NCBI RefSeq assembly: GCF_002943425.1
Contig: NZ_PTRA01000001.1
Coordinates: 3,651,573-3,715,572 of the forward strand
Reading direction: 5' to 3'
Origin: Siphonobacter curvatus
GTDB taxonomy: Bacteria > Bacteroidota > Bacteroidia > Cytophagales > Spirosomataceae
Length of the DNA stretch: 64,000 nt
The translations under genes were made by a program, and so were the position numbers. A model generated the notes under the pieces. It saw only the letters and a list, made by a program, of their open reading frames with translations. It had not been told where the DNA came from and ran no database searches. Below, piece by piece: positions 16,646-26,547 of the stretch; position 1 is the stretch's first letter, and each line of letters begins with the position of its first letter.

Positions 16646-16785
16646 TGCCGTCTTGACTTTTTCTAAAAACTAGGCAAAAGCGGTAAAGTTCTAAGCCATT
16701 TACCCGAATGACTAAAAACTTAACAGCTACCATAGATTCCAGTGAAAAAGAATACCGATTTTTGCCCGAAATCTCCGCTCATTCC

Positions 16786-17640
16786 ATGCGTTATCTGCTT
16801 TCTTTCGTACTTTTTTTGATACTACCTCCCCAAGCCTTTCATAAGGTTTGCCGCCAGAAAAATGAACCCCTTTCGCAGTTTTTTCACTGGGAACCGGGTA
16901 AGAAGATCATCATGGCTCACCGAACGACGCCCCTGCCGGGTTATTCGGAAAATACGTTGGCGGCCATGACACACGCCTATCGGATCGCCCCTTGTGCCAC
17001 GCAGGAAATCGATGTACGCATGAGCAAAGACAGCGTACTAGTACTGCTGCACGATGCGACGCTGGAACGGACGACTACGGGTACGGGCAAGCTCAGCGAT
17101 TTTACGTATCAGGAACTACGTAAGCTGGAATTACGGGATGAAACGGGAAAGGTACTACTCGGTCAACGCATCCCGCGACTGGAAGAACTGCTGACTTTTG
17201 CCCGGGGGAAAGTGGTGCTCTTTCTCGACAAAAAACCGGATACGGATCCGATTCGGATGATGAAAGCAGTCGAGAAAGCTCGTATGCTTGGTGACGTTAT
17301 CGTCATCTGCTACTCGGTCGCTGAAGCTCAATTCCTTCACCAGCGGTATCCTTCCCTGATGCTGGCCTTGGGTTTCAATGACACTAAAGCCATTGAAACG
17401 ATTGAGAAATCCGGATTACCCTATAAGAATCTCGTCGCTTTGACACCGGGTCACTTACAACCACAGGCCTTTTACGACCGGATTCATGCGATGGGCATCA
17501 TGACTTCCGTAGGCACAAATGGGAACGTGGATACGCTGCCTTTCACTCAGGCCAAACCTCTGTACGAACAAGTATTACAGCGGGGTGATATTATCTGTAC
17601 GGATAGCCTTCAACGCGTACAAACGTTCTTTCAACCTTAA
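16786..17640 (+). CDS. Glycerophosphodiester phosphodiesterase, exported
   Basis: GDPD enzymes hydrolyse glycerophosphodiesters to glycerol-3-phosphate and an alcohol. Starting at the ATG at 16786, the protein is 284 residues with a hydrophobic signal sequence (MRYLLSFVLFLILPPQAF). The frame continues upstream to 16708 but those residues are polar and would bury the signal. Motifs include the first-strand AHR, ENTLAAM, the metal-binding EIDVRMSKDSV, the catalytic HDATLERTTTGTG and FLDKKP. It overlaps the convergent bestrophin gene by 4 bases. Confidence 0.88.
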   Translation: MRYLLSFVLFLILPPQAFHKVCRQKNEPLSQFFHWEPGKKIIMAHRTTPLPGYSENTLAAMTHAYRIAPCATQEIDVRMSKDSVLVLLHDATLERTTTGTGKLSDFTYQELRKLELRDETGKVLLGQRIPRLEELLTFARGKVVLFLDKKPDTDPIRMMKAVEKARMLGDVIVICYSVAEAQFLHQRYPSLMLALGFNDTKAIETIEKSGLPYKNLVALTPGHLQPQAFYDRIHAMGIMTSVGTNGNVDTLPFTQAKPLYEQVLQRGDIICTDSLQRVQTFFQP

Positions 17641-18554
17641 TCGACAATCAAAGGCTGGACCGTCACCGGCGTTGGTACGGCTTCTCCAATGGTTTCCCGA
17701 ACGCTGGCTTCAATAATCTGACACATGGCGTTTAGCGGCAGGTCATTAGGTTCGGTACCAAACGGCTCTTCAATTTCATTGCCAATCGCATCCACCGCAA
17801 TAAAGGTATACCCGATGAATACCACGATAAAGGGTGTGGTCCAGCCTAAGGTATCCACTAAACCAAAGGGCAGGAATAATCCGTATAAGTACACCGTTCG
17901 ATGTAAAAGTACATTATACGTATACGGAATGGGCGTATTGGCAATGCGTTCACAACCCGCTAAGACGCCCGAAAGATGATTGATGGTCGTGTCCATCGTG
18001 ACCAACGTAATCGAGTCGAGCTGACCGCGTTGGCGTTGCTGCTGCAGCCAGTACCCCATTTCCCGCAGAATCAGTACGGGTTTAAATCGAGCCTGCATCA
18101 GACGATCGGTAAGCTCCGGGGATAACAGCCGTCGCAAGTCCGCTTCCGGACTCGTTTTCCGCAGCTGATGTTTCAGGGCGTAAGTAAAGGCAATCAGTAA
18201 GTGGGAAAAGTGCTGTATTTCAACAGAATCCATCGCCAGGCCGCTTAAGGTCGTGACCTGTCGCATCAGTGAACGACTTTCCAGGACCAGAGACCCCCAC
18301 AGTTTTCTTCCTTCCCAGTACCGATCATAGCTCGCACTATTGCGAAAGCCCAGAAAGATGGCTACGGCGACGCCAATCAGCGTAAAAGGTGTAGGATTCA
18401 GGGCAATTTTTACCTGGAAGATTTCTCCCCGTAAGTAGACGACCGCACAGCAGAAGAGGAACAGAATGATCAGCCGCGGGTAAATTTTTTCAATGATGGA
18501 GCCTTTCCAGACGAAGAGCAGACGAAACCAATTGTGATGCGGAGGAACAACCAT
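17637..18554 (-). CDS. Bestrophin-family ion channel protein
   Basis: This 305-residue membrane protein matches the bacterial bestrophin (UPF0187) family. It has a cytoplasmic N-terminus with NWFRLLFVWKGS, two membrane segments near residues 25-45 and 52-70, the conserved FLGFRNSASYDRYWEGRKLWG segment and later LFLPFGLVD near residue 225. Bacterial homologues form pentameric cation or anion channels. The physiological role here is unknown. Its gene overlaps the 3' end of the glycerophosphodiesterase gene on the opposite strand by 4 bases. Confidence 0.9.
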   Translation of the reverse strand: MVVPPHHNWFRLLFVWKGSIIEKIYPRLIILFLFCCAVVYLRGEIFQVKIALNPTPFTLIGVAVAIFLGFRNSASYDRYWEGRKLWGSLVLESRSLMRQVTTLSGLAMDSVEIQHFSHLLIAFTYALKHQLRKTSPEADLRRLLSPELTDRLMQARFKPVLILREMGYWLQQQRQRGQLDSITLVTMDTTINHLSGVLAGCERIANTPIPYTYNVLLHRTVYLYGLFLPFGLVDTLGWTTPFIVVFIGYTFIAVDAIGNEIEEPFGTEPNDLPLNAMCQIIEASVRETIGEAVPTPVTVQPLIVD

Positions 18555-18866
18555 ACGAACAACAAACCAGATGCGACCGCAAAGGTAGGCATTAGCGGCC
18601 CCGGACCGAACGGCTTTTCTATTTAATCCTGCGATTGGGTAGGGTACGGCCTAGGAACGGAGTTTTTGCGAATAAAGTCTTTTGCTTTCTTAGGGAGTAC
18701 CGCGTATGAAAAGTCTAGCTAAACTTAATCCTCTTGATCTGTTTTAACCCTTCATCAACCCACTGATTGCCTGTAGTCTACCTATGGCTCCTGGCCTCAA
18801 TCCCCGAGCAACCTGATAGGTCAGCGACGCTTCGACGTTTAGGGTATTAGGTTCATGCCCTCCGTT

Positions 18867-18911
18867 AACCCACCGTATACCTGTGGGGTTTTGTCTACAT
18901 CCAGCGGATGT
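18867..18911. repeat. REP-like double hairpin upstream of PUL 1
   Basis: The first hairpin (aacccac...gtggggtt, 18867-18890) contains ccgtatacctgtgggg, shared with 1503-1519 apart from one base. A second hairpin, acatcc-agc-ggatgt, follows at 18897-18911. The rest of the 431-base gap between the bestrophin gene and the SusC start (18555-18985) shows no gene; it presumably also holds the PUL promoter. Confidence 0.45.
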
Positions 18912-18985
18912 GCCAGCGAACGCACCGTTCTGCTGAACCATCCGGAGCATTTTCCTTTTCGATTATTTTTTATTCTGCTCACTAC

Positions 18986-21900
18986 ATGATCCACTTAAAC
19001 CTTTTTTTCAGACGTGGTTTGGTATTAACACTCGGTCTGGGTGTATTATCCGCCCATGCTCAACCGCTCGTCCGTCAGCAGGGTACGATGGCCCTGAACA
19101 TGGTGCCTACCCGAGCCGTCATTCGTATCACCGGACGGGTAACGGATGAAGCCCAACAGGGCCTGCCCGGCGTCAACGTTTACCTGAAAGAGAACACCAA
19201 TGTTGGGGCGACTACCGACGCCAATGGAGCATACAGCTTCAACGTCCCCGACGACCAGGCCAACGGCACTTTGGTTTTCAGTTATATTGGTTATAAAAGT
19301 CAGGAAATAGCCCTTAACAACCGGACGGAAGTCAACGTACAACTTGAACCCGATAATCAGTCACTCAATGAAGTGGTCGTCATTGGGTATCAGAGTGTTC
19401 GGAAGAAAGATCTGACCGGAGCTACGGGTCTGGTAGAAATTGAGAATACGAGTAAAATCGTGACCCGTTCGGCCGTGGAGTCCCTGCAGGGGCAGCTTTC
19501 GGGCGTAACAATTCGGAACGGTGGTGCTCCTGGTCAGGAAGCCGTCATTCAGATTCGTGGATTAAGTACCCTGAACGGAAACTCCAATCCGCTTTACATC
19601 ATCGACGGCATGTACGCCGACGCCAATACAACCGTCAACCCCGACGATATTGCTTCCATGCAGGTCTTGAAAGATGCCTCCGCAGCAGCCATTTACGGGT
19701 CTCGGGCAGCGAATGGTGTAGTAATCATTACCACCAAGAAAGGCAAGGAAGGGCCGATGAAAGTAAGCGTATCGGGACGGTATACGCTTTCCTCGATTCC
19801 CCGCCGCTGGGACATGATGAACGCCCAGGAATACGTCGATTTCAACCGTCGGGCTTATCAGGCCGCCGGGTACGCTTTGCAACCCTCGGTTGCGAACTTC
19901 GACCCCGCCACCAGCCCCAATACTAACTGGCAGGATGAATTAATTCGAACGGGTTCGGTACAGGATTACAACCTGACGCTTTCGGGCGGCGGAGCCAATT
20001 CGAGCTACCTGATCTCCGGCAGTTATTTTAAAGACGAAGGAACGCTGATTCGTAACAATTTTGAACGGATGTCCCTGCGGATCAACACGGAAGCCAAACG
20101 GGGTCGGTTTACGTTTGGCGAAAACCTGATGATTTCCAACTCCGTACGTAACAGTCCGTTCAGTGGCGGTTTTGCGGAGGGCAACCCCTGGTACGATCTG
20201 GCCAATAACCTGCCCATTATCCCCGTTCGGGATCCCAGTCTGATCAGTACAAGCAATCCGGGTGGCTATGGTTTCGGCTCGATCGACACCCGTACCTTCG
20301 CCCGAAATCAGGTAGCCGTAGCCGAACTTACCCGGAATCACACTACCTTTTTTAAAGTACTGGGAAATGCCTACGTGGACGTTAAACTCTTTGACTGGCT
20401 GCAATACCGTTTCAATGCCGGTCTGGAAACCAGCTTTGATAACGCGGGTGGCGTTCGCCGCGAAGGACTCTGGTACTGGAATCAGTCGCCGGAATTCAGT
20501 AGCACGGGTGAAAACCGTTCGCAATTCCTAAGTACCCTTTTTGAACATACGTTGAACTTCAACCGGACCTTCGGTAAGCACAGCATCAACGGCGTCGTTG
20601 GTCTGGTAAATCAGACCATTCGCAATAACAACGCGTTTGCCAGTCGCCAGCAACTCACCATTGCCAACGGTCAGTACTTTACCACCATCAGTTCGGCTAC
20701 GGGCGGTATGACGGCTTCGGGCGGTAACAACCAGACGCTTATCGGCTCGTACCTGGGTCGGTTGAACTATACCTTCGATGATCGTTACCTGGTAACGCTG
20801 ACCTTCCGGTCGGATAAAGATTCCCGCTTCTCCCCCAATTACCGCCGGGGTAACTTCCCCTCCGTGGCTTTAGGCTGGCGGTTGAGCGAAGAAGAGTTTT
20901 TCAAAGTTAGCTGGATCAACGATTTGAAAATTCGCGGTTCGTATGGGGTACTGGGTCAGGCCAATTTGGGCAATTATCAGTATACTGGTTTCATTACGCA
21001 GGGTCCACGGGCCGTATTTGGTTCTGATCAAACGGCTTTTCAGGGTGCTACGCAGGCCCGGATTGTCAACCAGAATCTACGCTGGGAACAAAAAACGACG
21101 ACCAACTTCGGCGTGGATCTGAGTATGTTCAACAATCGCCTCGGCGTTACGCTGGACGCATTCCGTTCCGTCGCCCGCGATGTACTGGTGCAATCACCCA
21201 TTCCGGCGTATACCGGTAACCTCGGCGGCAATCCGCTTACCAACATCGGCTCTATCCAGAACCAAGGCGTGGAGCTGGACCTGACGTACCGCAACAACGA
21301 CAAGGATTTCAAATGGTCGATTTCGGGTAACCTTTCCGTCATCCGTAACAAAGTGCTGGAATTGGGTAACCTGGGCATCGATCCCGAAACCGGACAATCC
21401 CGTAATTACATTGCCACGACGCTCACCCGCTCGCAGGTGGGTCGTTCGATTGGCGAGTGGTTCCTGCTCAAGACGGATGGTATCTTTCAGAATCAGGGTG
21501 AAATCGATGCTCACCGGGCTCAGGCGGCTTACGCCAAACCGGGCGATATTCGTTACGTGAATGCCGTAGACAACGGTACCAACGACGACATCAACTCCCT
21601 GGATCGGCTATTCGTGGGTTCGCCCTGGCCGAAACTGCAAGCCGGTCTGCAATTCAATAGCTCTTACAAGAATTTCTCGCTGGCCGTACAATTCTATGGT
21701 TCATTCGGTCAGAAAGTCTACAATGATGTACGCCGCGATTTGGATGCGCTGGGTTACTCCAACTACCGCCGCGGCATTCAGCCCTGGACGGCCGAGAATC
21801 CCAATACGGATTTCCCCCGGATTGGCGTTTCGTACGGAACGGGGATCGCCGGTGATCCGGCGGTGGATCGGGGTATCGTTTCCAACGCCCGTAACGACAG

Positions 21901-22162
21901 CGATCGCTGGCTGGAAACTGGTTCGTACTTACGAATCCGGAACGTGGAATTCGGGTATTCCATTCCTAAACCCTTCCTGACCCGCTTTGGCCTGAGCGAT
22001 GCCCGCGTCTACGTAAGCGGTCAGAACCTGTATACGTTTACCGGCTACACGGGTCTCGATCCGGACATTGTAGGGGGCAACGTGATTCTGGAGCCGGGTC
22101 TGGATGCGGGCAACTATCCGTCTTCCCGTATGGTCTCTTTTGGCTTAAATCTCAACTTCTAA
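18986..22162 (+). CDS. SusC/RagA-family TonB-linked outer-membrane transporter (PUL 1)
   Basis: This 1058-residue protein has a signal peptide (LTLGLGVLSAHAQ), a carboxypeptidase-D-like regulatory domain (GRVTDEAQQGLPGVNVYL, about residues 45-130), a TonB-box region before VVVIGYQSVRKKDLTGA, a plug domain with the signature IIDGMYADANT and DASAAAIYGSRAANGV, and a 22-strand-type barrel ending in MVSFGLNLNF. SusC proteins import oligosaccharides or peptides through the outer membrane with TonB energy, with SusD as lid. The frame runs upstream to 18908, but the signal peptide fixes the start at 18986. SusD follows after 51 bases and two GH43 genes after that. Confidence 0.95.
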   Translation: MIHLNLFFRRGLVLTLGLGVLSAHAQPLVRQQGTMALNMVPTRAVIRITGRVTDEAQQGLPGVNVYLKENTNVGATTDANGAYSFNVPDDQANGTLVFSYIGYKSQEIALNNRTEVNVQLEPDNQSLNEVVVIGYQSVRKKDLTGATGLVEIENTSKIVTRSAVESLQGQLSGVTIRNGGAPGQEAVIQIRGLSTLNGNSNPLYIIDGMYADANTTVNPDDIASMQVLKDASAAAIYGSRAANGVVIITTKKGKEGPMKVSVSGRYTLSSIPRRWDMMNAQEYVDFNRRAYQAAGYALQPSVANFDPATSPNTNWQDELIRTGSVQDYNLTLSGGGANSSYLISGSYFKDEGTLIRNNFERMSLRINTEAKRGRFTFGENLMISNSVRNSPFSGGFAEGNPWYDLANNLPIIPVRDPSLISTSNPGGYGFGSIDTRTFARNQVAVAELTRNHTTFFKVLGNAYVDVKLFDWLQYRFNAGLETSFDNAGGVRREGLWYWNQSPEFSSTGENRSQFLSTLFEHTLNFNRTFGKHSINGVVGLVNQTIRNNNAFASRQQLTIANGQYFTTISSATGGMTASGGNNQTLIGSYLGRLNYTFDDRYLVTLTFRSDKDSRFSPNYRRGNFPSVALGWRLSEEEFFKVSWINDLKIRGSYGVLGQANLGNYQYTGFITQGPRAVFGSDQTAFQGATQARIVNQNLRWEQKTTTNFGVDLSMFNNRLGVTLDAFRSVARDVLVQSPIPAYTGNLGGNPLTNIGSIQNQGVELDLTYRNNDKDFKWSISGNLSVIRNKVLELGNLGIDPETGQSRNYIATTLTRSQVGRSIGEWFLLKTDGIFQNQGEIDAHRAQAAYAKPGDIRYVNAVDNGTNDDINSLDRLFVGSPWPKLQAGLQFNSSYKNFSLAVQFYGSFGQKVYNDVRRDLDALGYSNYRRGIQPWTAENPNTDFPRIGVSYGTGIAGDPAVDRGIVSNARNDSDRWLETGSYLRIRNVEFGYSIPKPFLTRFGLSDARVYVSGQNLYTFTGYTGLDPDIVGGNVILEPGLDAGNYPSSRMVSFGLNLNF

Positions 22163-22213
22163 ACCGCTGATTTCCTGAATAGTTAGGAAATCGTCGTACT
22201 GACTTTGCTACGT

Positions 22214-23758
22214 ATGAAAAAGATAAAATTTATTCTCTACGGCTTGCTGCCCCTACTGATAGGGTGCAACCGGGATTTTGATGCTCCCAACCCCAACTCG
22301 CTTACCGTTGAGCAATTCTGGCAGTCGCAAAACGATGCCGTTCGGGGCGTCAATGCCATTTACAGCGGACTGCACCGTACGCCGCTGTACGGTCGCTGGA
22401 TGTTTTACCATACCAGCCTTCGTTCGGACGAAGGGTTCGGCTCGGGGGGTGATATTGGTTTGAATAACCTGATGAGCTTTGTACAAACCGATTACAATCA
22501 GAACCTGACGGCAGGTACCTGGGCGGATAGTTACGTGGTCATCTGGCGGGCAAATCAGGTACTCGAAAACGTACCCGGCATCTCCATGGATGAGACCGTG
22601 AAGCGTCGCCTGCTGGCGGAAGCCAAGGTACTACGGGCCCTGATGTACTTCAACTTGGTGAGTTTGTTTAATCGGCCGCCGCTGATTCTTCGTTCGGTGC
22701 TTACCTCGGACACGCCCAGCAACGCGACTCCCGAACAAGTCTGGGCCCAGATTCAAACCGACCTTACCGAAGCCGCTCCCGACCTACCCCTGCGGTACTC
22801 GGGCGACGATCTGGGTCGCGTAACCCGGGGTTCAGCGTATGGTTTGCTGGGCAAAGCTTTGATGCAGCAACGTAAATTCCAGGAAGCCCAAACCGCTCTG
22901 GCCTGGTTCATCACGGGCGAAGGACGCGACGTGTACCGGCTCATGCCGAATTACCGCGACAACTTCATCATCACCCAGGAAAACAATACCGAATCGGTAT
23001 TCGAAGTTCAGTTTGCCCAGAATAACAACGAAACCACCGACGACGATACGCAGGAAGGTGCCGTGATCAACGTCGGAGCGTCGCTGCCGCAGTTTCTGGC
23101 TCCCCGGGGCGTGGGCTTCTCGGACGGTGCTGCCCGCCGCTGGATGATCGGGGAAATGCAGAAGGAACGTACGACGACGGGTGCCCGTGATCCCCGCGTG
23201 GAGGCTTCGTTTTTGTACGACTCGACGGATGTACGCGGTCCCAGTCAAACGCTCATTTACGGTCAAACCTTTGCCAGTCGCTACGGTACGGGTCCGGATC
23301 GGAATTCGGTCTGGTTCCGTAAGCCACTCAACGATCACTGGAAAAATGAAGAAGGCTTCCGCTCGCCCAACAATTACCGTCTGATTCGCTACGCTGACAT
23401 TCTGCTGCTCTACGCGGAATGCCTGAATGAACTGGGTCGCACGACGGAAGCCTATACGTATGTCGATCAGGTACGCCAGCGGGTAGGACTAGCTCGCTTA
23501 ACGACGGCCCAGCCGGGTCTGTCCCAAGCCCAGTTCCGGACTCAGATCAAACACGAGCGGGTTACTGAACTTTCGGGCGAAGGCCAACGCTGGTTCGACC
23601 TGCAACGCTGGGGCGAATTGACGGAAGCCAATCTCCCCGCCCTGCGGGCACGCGATCCGGAGTTTGGTTCGTTTACACTCAATAAGTCGGCATACTATCC
23701 CATTCCGCAATCGGACCTTGACTTGAATCCCAGTCTGTCGCAAAACCAGGGTTATTAA
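22214..23758 (+). CDS. SusD/RagB-family nutrient-binding outer-membrane lipoprotein (PUL 1)
   Basis: This is a 514-residue lipoprotein: MKKIKFILYGLLPLLIGC gives the lipobox with the acylated cysteine at residue 18. It has the SusD layout of TPR-like helices (AEAKVLRALMYFNLVSLFNRPP, near residue 135) and the family-ending HERVTELSGEGQRWFDLQRWGE. SusD proteins sit over the SusC barrel and bind the glycan. A TTG at 22205 is in frame, but the ATG at 22214 gives the normal lipoprotein signal. The neighbours identify it as the partner of the upstream SusC and imply an arabinose-containing glycan as ligand. Confidence 0.94.
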   Translation: MKKIKFILYGLLPLLIGCNRDFDAPNPNSLTVEQFWQSQNDAVRGVNAIYSGLHRTPLYGRWMFYHTSLRSDEGFGSGGDIGLNNLMSFVQTDYNQNLTAGTWADSYVVIWRANQVLENVPGISMDETVKRRLLAEAKVLRALMYFNLVSLFNRPPLILRSVLTSDTPSNATPEQVWAQIQTDLTEAAPDLPLRYSGDDLGRVTRGSAYGLLGKALMQQRKFQEAQTALAWFITGEGRDVYRLMPNYRDNFIITQENNTESVFEVQFAQNNNETTDDDTQEGAVINVGASLPQFLAPRGVGFSDGAARRWMIGEMQKERTTTGARDPRVEASFLYDSTDVRGPSQTLIYGQTFASRYGTGPDRNSVWFRKPLNDHWKNEEGFRSPNNYRLIRYADILLLYAECLNELGRTTEAYTYVDQVRQRVGLARLTTAQPGLSQAQFRTQIKHERVTELSGEGQRWFDLQRWGELTEANLPALRARDPEFGSFTLNKSAYYPIPQSDLDLNPSLSQNQGY

Positions 23759-23813
23759 GACTACGGGTGGTTCCGGCAACGGTTCCGGAACCACCCCTTT
23801 TATAGATCGTTGT

Positions 23814-24863
23814 ATGAATCTTCGCTATTTAGTATTGGTACTCTGGATTGGGTTTTCCTGCGGGAAAGACAACTCCACGCCCGTTACGCCACCGCCCGCC
23901 CCCTCGGAGGCTACCTTCCGAAATCCGATTCAAAACGGAGCCGATCCGTTTGTATACCGCAAAGACGGGCAGTACTACTACATGCAAACCGTAGGGAATC
24001 GCGTGGATCTCTGGCGTACAGAAAAAATGAGTGAGCTGAACTCCGCCCGCCGCACGACCATCTTTACACCACCCGCCACAGGAGCCAATTCGCGGAATCT
24101 CTGGGCCCCTGAAATCTATTTTCTGAACGGTAAATGGTACGTCTATTACACCGCCGGATCGGATACGGAAGAATATTCCCAGCGTACCTGGGTATTGGAA
24201 AACGCCAGTGCCGATCCTACCCAGGGTACCTGGACCCAGAAAGGGCGGCTGTTCAATGCCGAAAACGATAATTACGCCTTGGATGGAAATATTCTTGAAC
24301 ACAACGGCAGTCTATACTTTCTCTGGAGCGGCTGGCCGAAAGGTGTCAATAAAGTCGAACGTCAGGAGATTTACATTTCCAAAATGGAAAATCCCTGGAC
24401 CTTGACGGGCAAGACGACGCTGCTCACCACACCCGAACTCAACTGGGAGCGTAACGGCTTTGGCGTGAACGAAGGTCCGCAGGTACTAAAAAATCCGCAG
24501 GGTCGCGTCTTCATGGTTTACTCGGCCAGTTATTGCGGCACGGATGATTACGCTTTGGGTATGCTTAGTTTGCGGGAAGGCGGCGATCCGCTCAACGCTG
24601 CCGACTGGACCAAAACGCAACAGCCCGTGTTCACAAAGTCTCCCTCAGCCAATGCCTTCGGACCGGGCCATAATTGCTTTTTCCAGTCGCCCACTGGCTC
24701 GGAAAACTGGCTTTTGTACCATGCCAACACCAATACCGGAGAAGGTTGCGGCGAAAGACGTAACATTCGGATGCAACCCTTTACCTTTACCAGCTCGGGC
24801 CTGCCCCAGTTTGGCGAACCCGTCGCTACGGGTCGCTCGATTGCCGTTCCGGCGGGCGAATGA
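23814..24863 (+). CDS. GH43-family glycosidase, lipoprotein (PUL 1)
   Basis: This 349-residue lipoprotein (lipobox WIGFSC, Cys16) is probably anchored at the cell surface or in the periplasm. The five-bladed propeller of GH43 is indicated by the family catalytic triad: Asp44 (NGADPFV, general base), Asp157 (ALDGNILE, pKa modulator) and Glu220 (GVNEGPQV, general acid). GH43 enzymes include endo-arabinanases, arabinofuranosidases and beta-xylosidases acting with inversion. The position between SusD and a second GH43 supports action on the same glycan. Subfamily and linkage are not resolved by eye. Confidence 0.9.
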   Translation: MNLRYLVLVLWIGFSCGKDNSTPVTPPPAPSEATFRNPIQNGADPFVYRKDGQYYYMQTVGNRVDLWRTEKMSELNSARRTTIFTPPATGANSRNLWAPEIYFLNGKWYVYYTAGSDTEEYSQRTWVLENASADPTQGTWTQKGRLFNAENDNYALDGNILEHNGSLYFLWSGWPKGVNKVERQEIYISKMENPWTLTGKTTLLTTPELNWERNGFGVNEGPQVLKNPQGRVFMVYSASYCGTDDYALGMLSLREGGDPLNAADWTKTQQPVFTKSPSANAFGPGHNCFFQSPTGSENWLLYHANTNTGEGCGERRNIRMQPFTFTSSGLPQFGEPVATGRSIAVPAGE

Positions 24864-24878
24864 TTTTACTTTTACACT

Positions 24879-26354
24879 ATGAAATCAATTTTTCTAACCT
24901 CTCTCCTAGCCCTTGCAACGGCTACGTACGCTCAGCAACAAGCCGTTATTCCTGGCGATCACGCCGACCCTTCGGTTACTAAAATTGGGGATACGTACTG
25001 GGCTTCGGCTACCTCGTCCAACTGGGCACCGGAGTATCCGTTACTGAAATCCAAAGATTTGATTCATTGGCAAAGCGCCGGTTATATCTTCCCAAAGCTG
25101 CCCGACTGGGCCGATTATTACTTCTGGGCACCGGAAATCTCCTACGAAAAAGGAAGAGTATATGCCTATTACACCGCTCACAAGAAAGGCGGAAATCTTT
25201 GCGTCGCTGTCGCCAGTGCCGATAAGCCCGAAGGCCCCTGGAAAGATCACGGCCCGCTGATGTGCGAGTCCGACGGCTCCATCGATGCCTTCCCCATGCG
25301 GGACGAAAACGGCAAACTGCACCTGATCTGGAAAGAAGACGGCAACAGCATTCGTCAGCCGACGCCCATCTGGATTCAGGAAATGAACGAAGAACGGACC
25401 GCTCTACTGGGTGAGAAAAAAGAACTCTTCCGGAACGATCAGCCCTGGGAGGCAAATCTGGTGGAAGGCGTTTCGATGATGCGGCACGGTGGCTATTTCT
25501 ACGCTTTCTACGCGGCGGCGGGTTGTTGCGGCGAAGGCTGTACGTACGTGTCGGGCGTGGCTCGGGCTAAAAATCTGCTGGGTCCCTGGGAGAAATTTTC
25601 GGGCAATCCAATTCTAACGTCGGACGAAACCTGGAAATGCCCCGGTCACGGTACGCCCATCGAAAAAGATGGAAAATACTACTTCCTCTACCACGCATAT
25701 AGCACGAAGAGTACCGCTTACTCCGGTCGCCAGGGCCTGCTTCGGGAGTTTGAATTTACGCCCGATGGCTGGATTGCCTTCAAAGCTCCCGTAGCGACGG
25801 CCAATCAGGTACCAGCGGTCGTGAAAGATGATTTTTCGAAGGCTTCAAACCTGTGGAACTGGTCGGTTTTCCACTGGCCGGAGTATCAGACTAAAGGCGG
25901 CAAACTTCACCTAAAAGCCATTCCTGAACAGGCAGGCGTGTACCTGGCCCGTAAAACCTATACCGGCAACTACACCGCTCAGGTACAGGTAGAAGTTCCC
26001 AAAACCACGGAATTAAAAAGCGGTTTGAGTTTAATTGGGGATGATGACAATGCTCTCGGTCTTTCGGTTCAGCAGGGTGAACTACTCGTCTGGAAGCGGG
26101 AAAAAGGAAAGGATAAAGTTCTGCAAACACTTCCGCTGACGAATGCCAAAACGGTAGTCTTACAGGCTCAGGTGAAAAATGGCAAAGAGGTTACGTTTAA
26201 ATACCTGATCAACGGTAAAAACACGCAGGTTTTCGATTCCGTGAATGGTGCCTTTTTACCGCCCTGGGATCGGGCCGTTCGGGTTGGAGTGATTGCCAAG
26301 GGGGAAGGTACGGGGGTATTTGATAACTTCCTCTTGCGGTCCGAGAAGGAATAG
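24879..26354 (+). CDS. GH43-family glycosidase with C-terminal beta-sandwich (PUL 1)
   Basis: This 491-residue secreted enzyme has a signal peptide ending ATATYAQQ. The N-terminal 320 residues form a GH43 propeller with candidate catalytic residues Asp in GDHADPSV (about residue 28), Asp in GSIDAFPM (about 133) and Glu in NLVEGVSM (about 193). The C-terminal 170 residues (from VVKDDFSKASNLWNWS) look like the concanavalin-like sandwich domain often fused to GH43 enzymes. It starts 15 bases after the previous gene, clearly the same operon. A likely role is beta-xylosidase or alpha-L-arabinofuranosidase activity on oligosaccharides. Confidence 0.9.
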   Translation: MKSIFLTSLLALATATYAQQQAVIPGDHADPSVTKIGDTYWASATSSNWAPEYPLLKSKDLIHWQSAGYIFPKLPDWADYYFWAPEISYEKGRVYAYYTAHKKGGNLCVAVASADKPEGPWKDHGPLMCESDGSIDAFPMRDENGKLHLIWKEDGNSIRQPTPIWIQEMNEERTALLGEKKELFRNDQPWEANLVEGVSMMRHGGYFYAFYAAAGCCGEGCTYVSGVARAKNLLGPWEKFSGNPILTSDETWKCPGHGTPIEKDGKYYFLYHAYSTKSTAYSGRQGLLREFEFTPDGWIAFKAPVATANQVPAVVKDDFSKASNLWNWSVFHWPEYQTKGGKLHLKAIPEQAGVYLARKTYTGNYTAQVQVEVPKTTELKSGLSLIGDDDNALGLSVQQGELLVWKREKGKDKVLQTLPLTNAKTVVLQAQVKNGKEVTFKYLINGKNTQVFDSVNGAFLPPWDRAVRVGVIAKGEGTGVFDNFLLRSEKE

Positions 26355-26450
26355 GCTTTCGTTTCATTAACTAATGAAGGCTCGCTGGTATGGCGGGCCT
26401 TTGTTGTTTTATAACCCTGTTCATTTTCAATGTGGATCAATGAAAGCGCA

Positions 26451-26534
26451 TGACGTTGGGGAGACTCGAACTCCCATGCCGAAATCGGTATTACCCCTTG
26501 CAAGTAGCGTGTCTACCTATTCTACTACAACCGC
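26451..26534 (-). pseudogene. Degenerate tRNA-Leu
   Basis: Read on the minus strand, the 84 bases follow a class II leucine tRNA: 5' acceptor GCGGTTG, a D-arm with GGTAGAC, a long variable arm (TACCGATTTCGGCAT) and a perfect T-arm GGGAG-TTCGAGT-CTCCC. It is damaged: the 3' acceptor strand CAACGTC mispairs with the 5' strand at two positions, the anticodon stem has a mismatch, and the 7-base loop TGCAAGG lacks the invariant U33, although CAA occupies the anticodon position. It stands at the left edge of an accessory region and may mark an integration site. Confidence 0.65.
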
Positions 26535-26547
26535 TCAACCCGAAAAA

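Noticed and set aside
19940..20524. 194-codon open frame on the minus strand
   Set aside because: Antisense to SusC of PUL 1; long shadow frames are common in these GC-balanced genes.
26168..26503. 111-codon frame on the minus strand
   Set aside because: It runs across the tRNA-Leu remnant into the 3' part of a GH43 gene and is not plausible as a gene.
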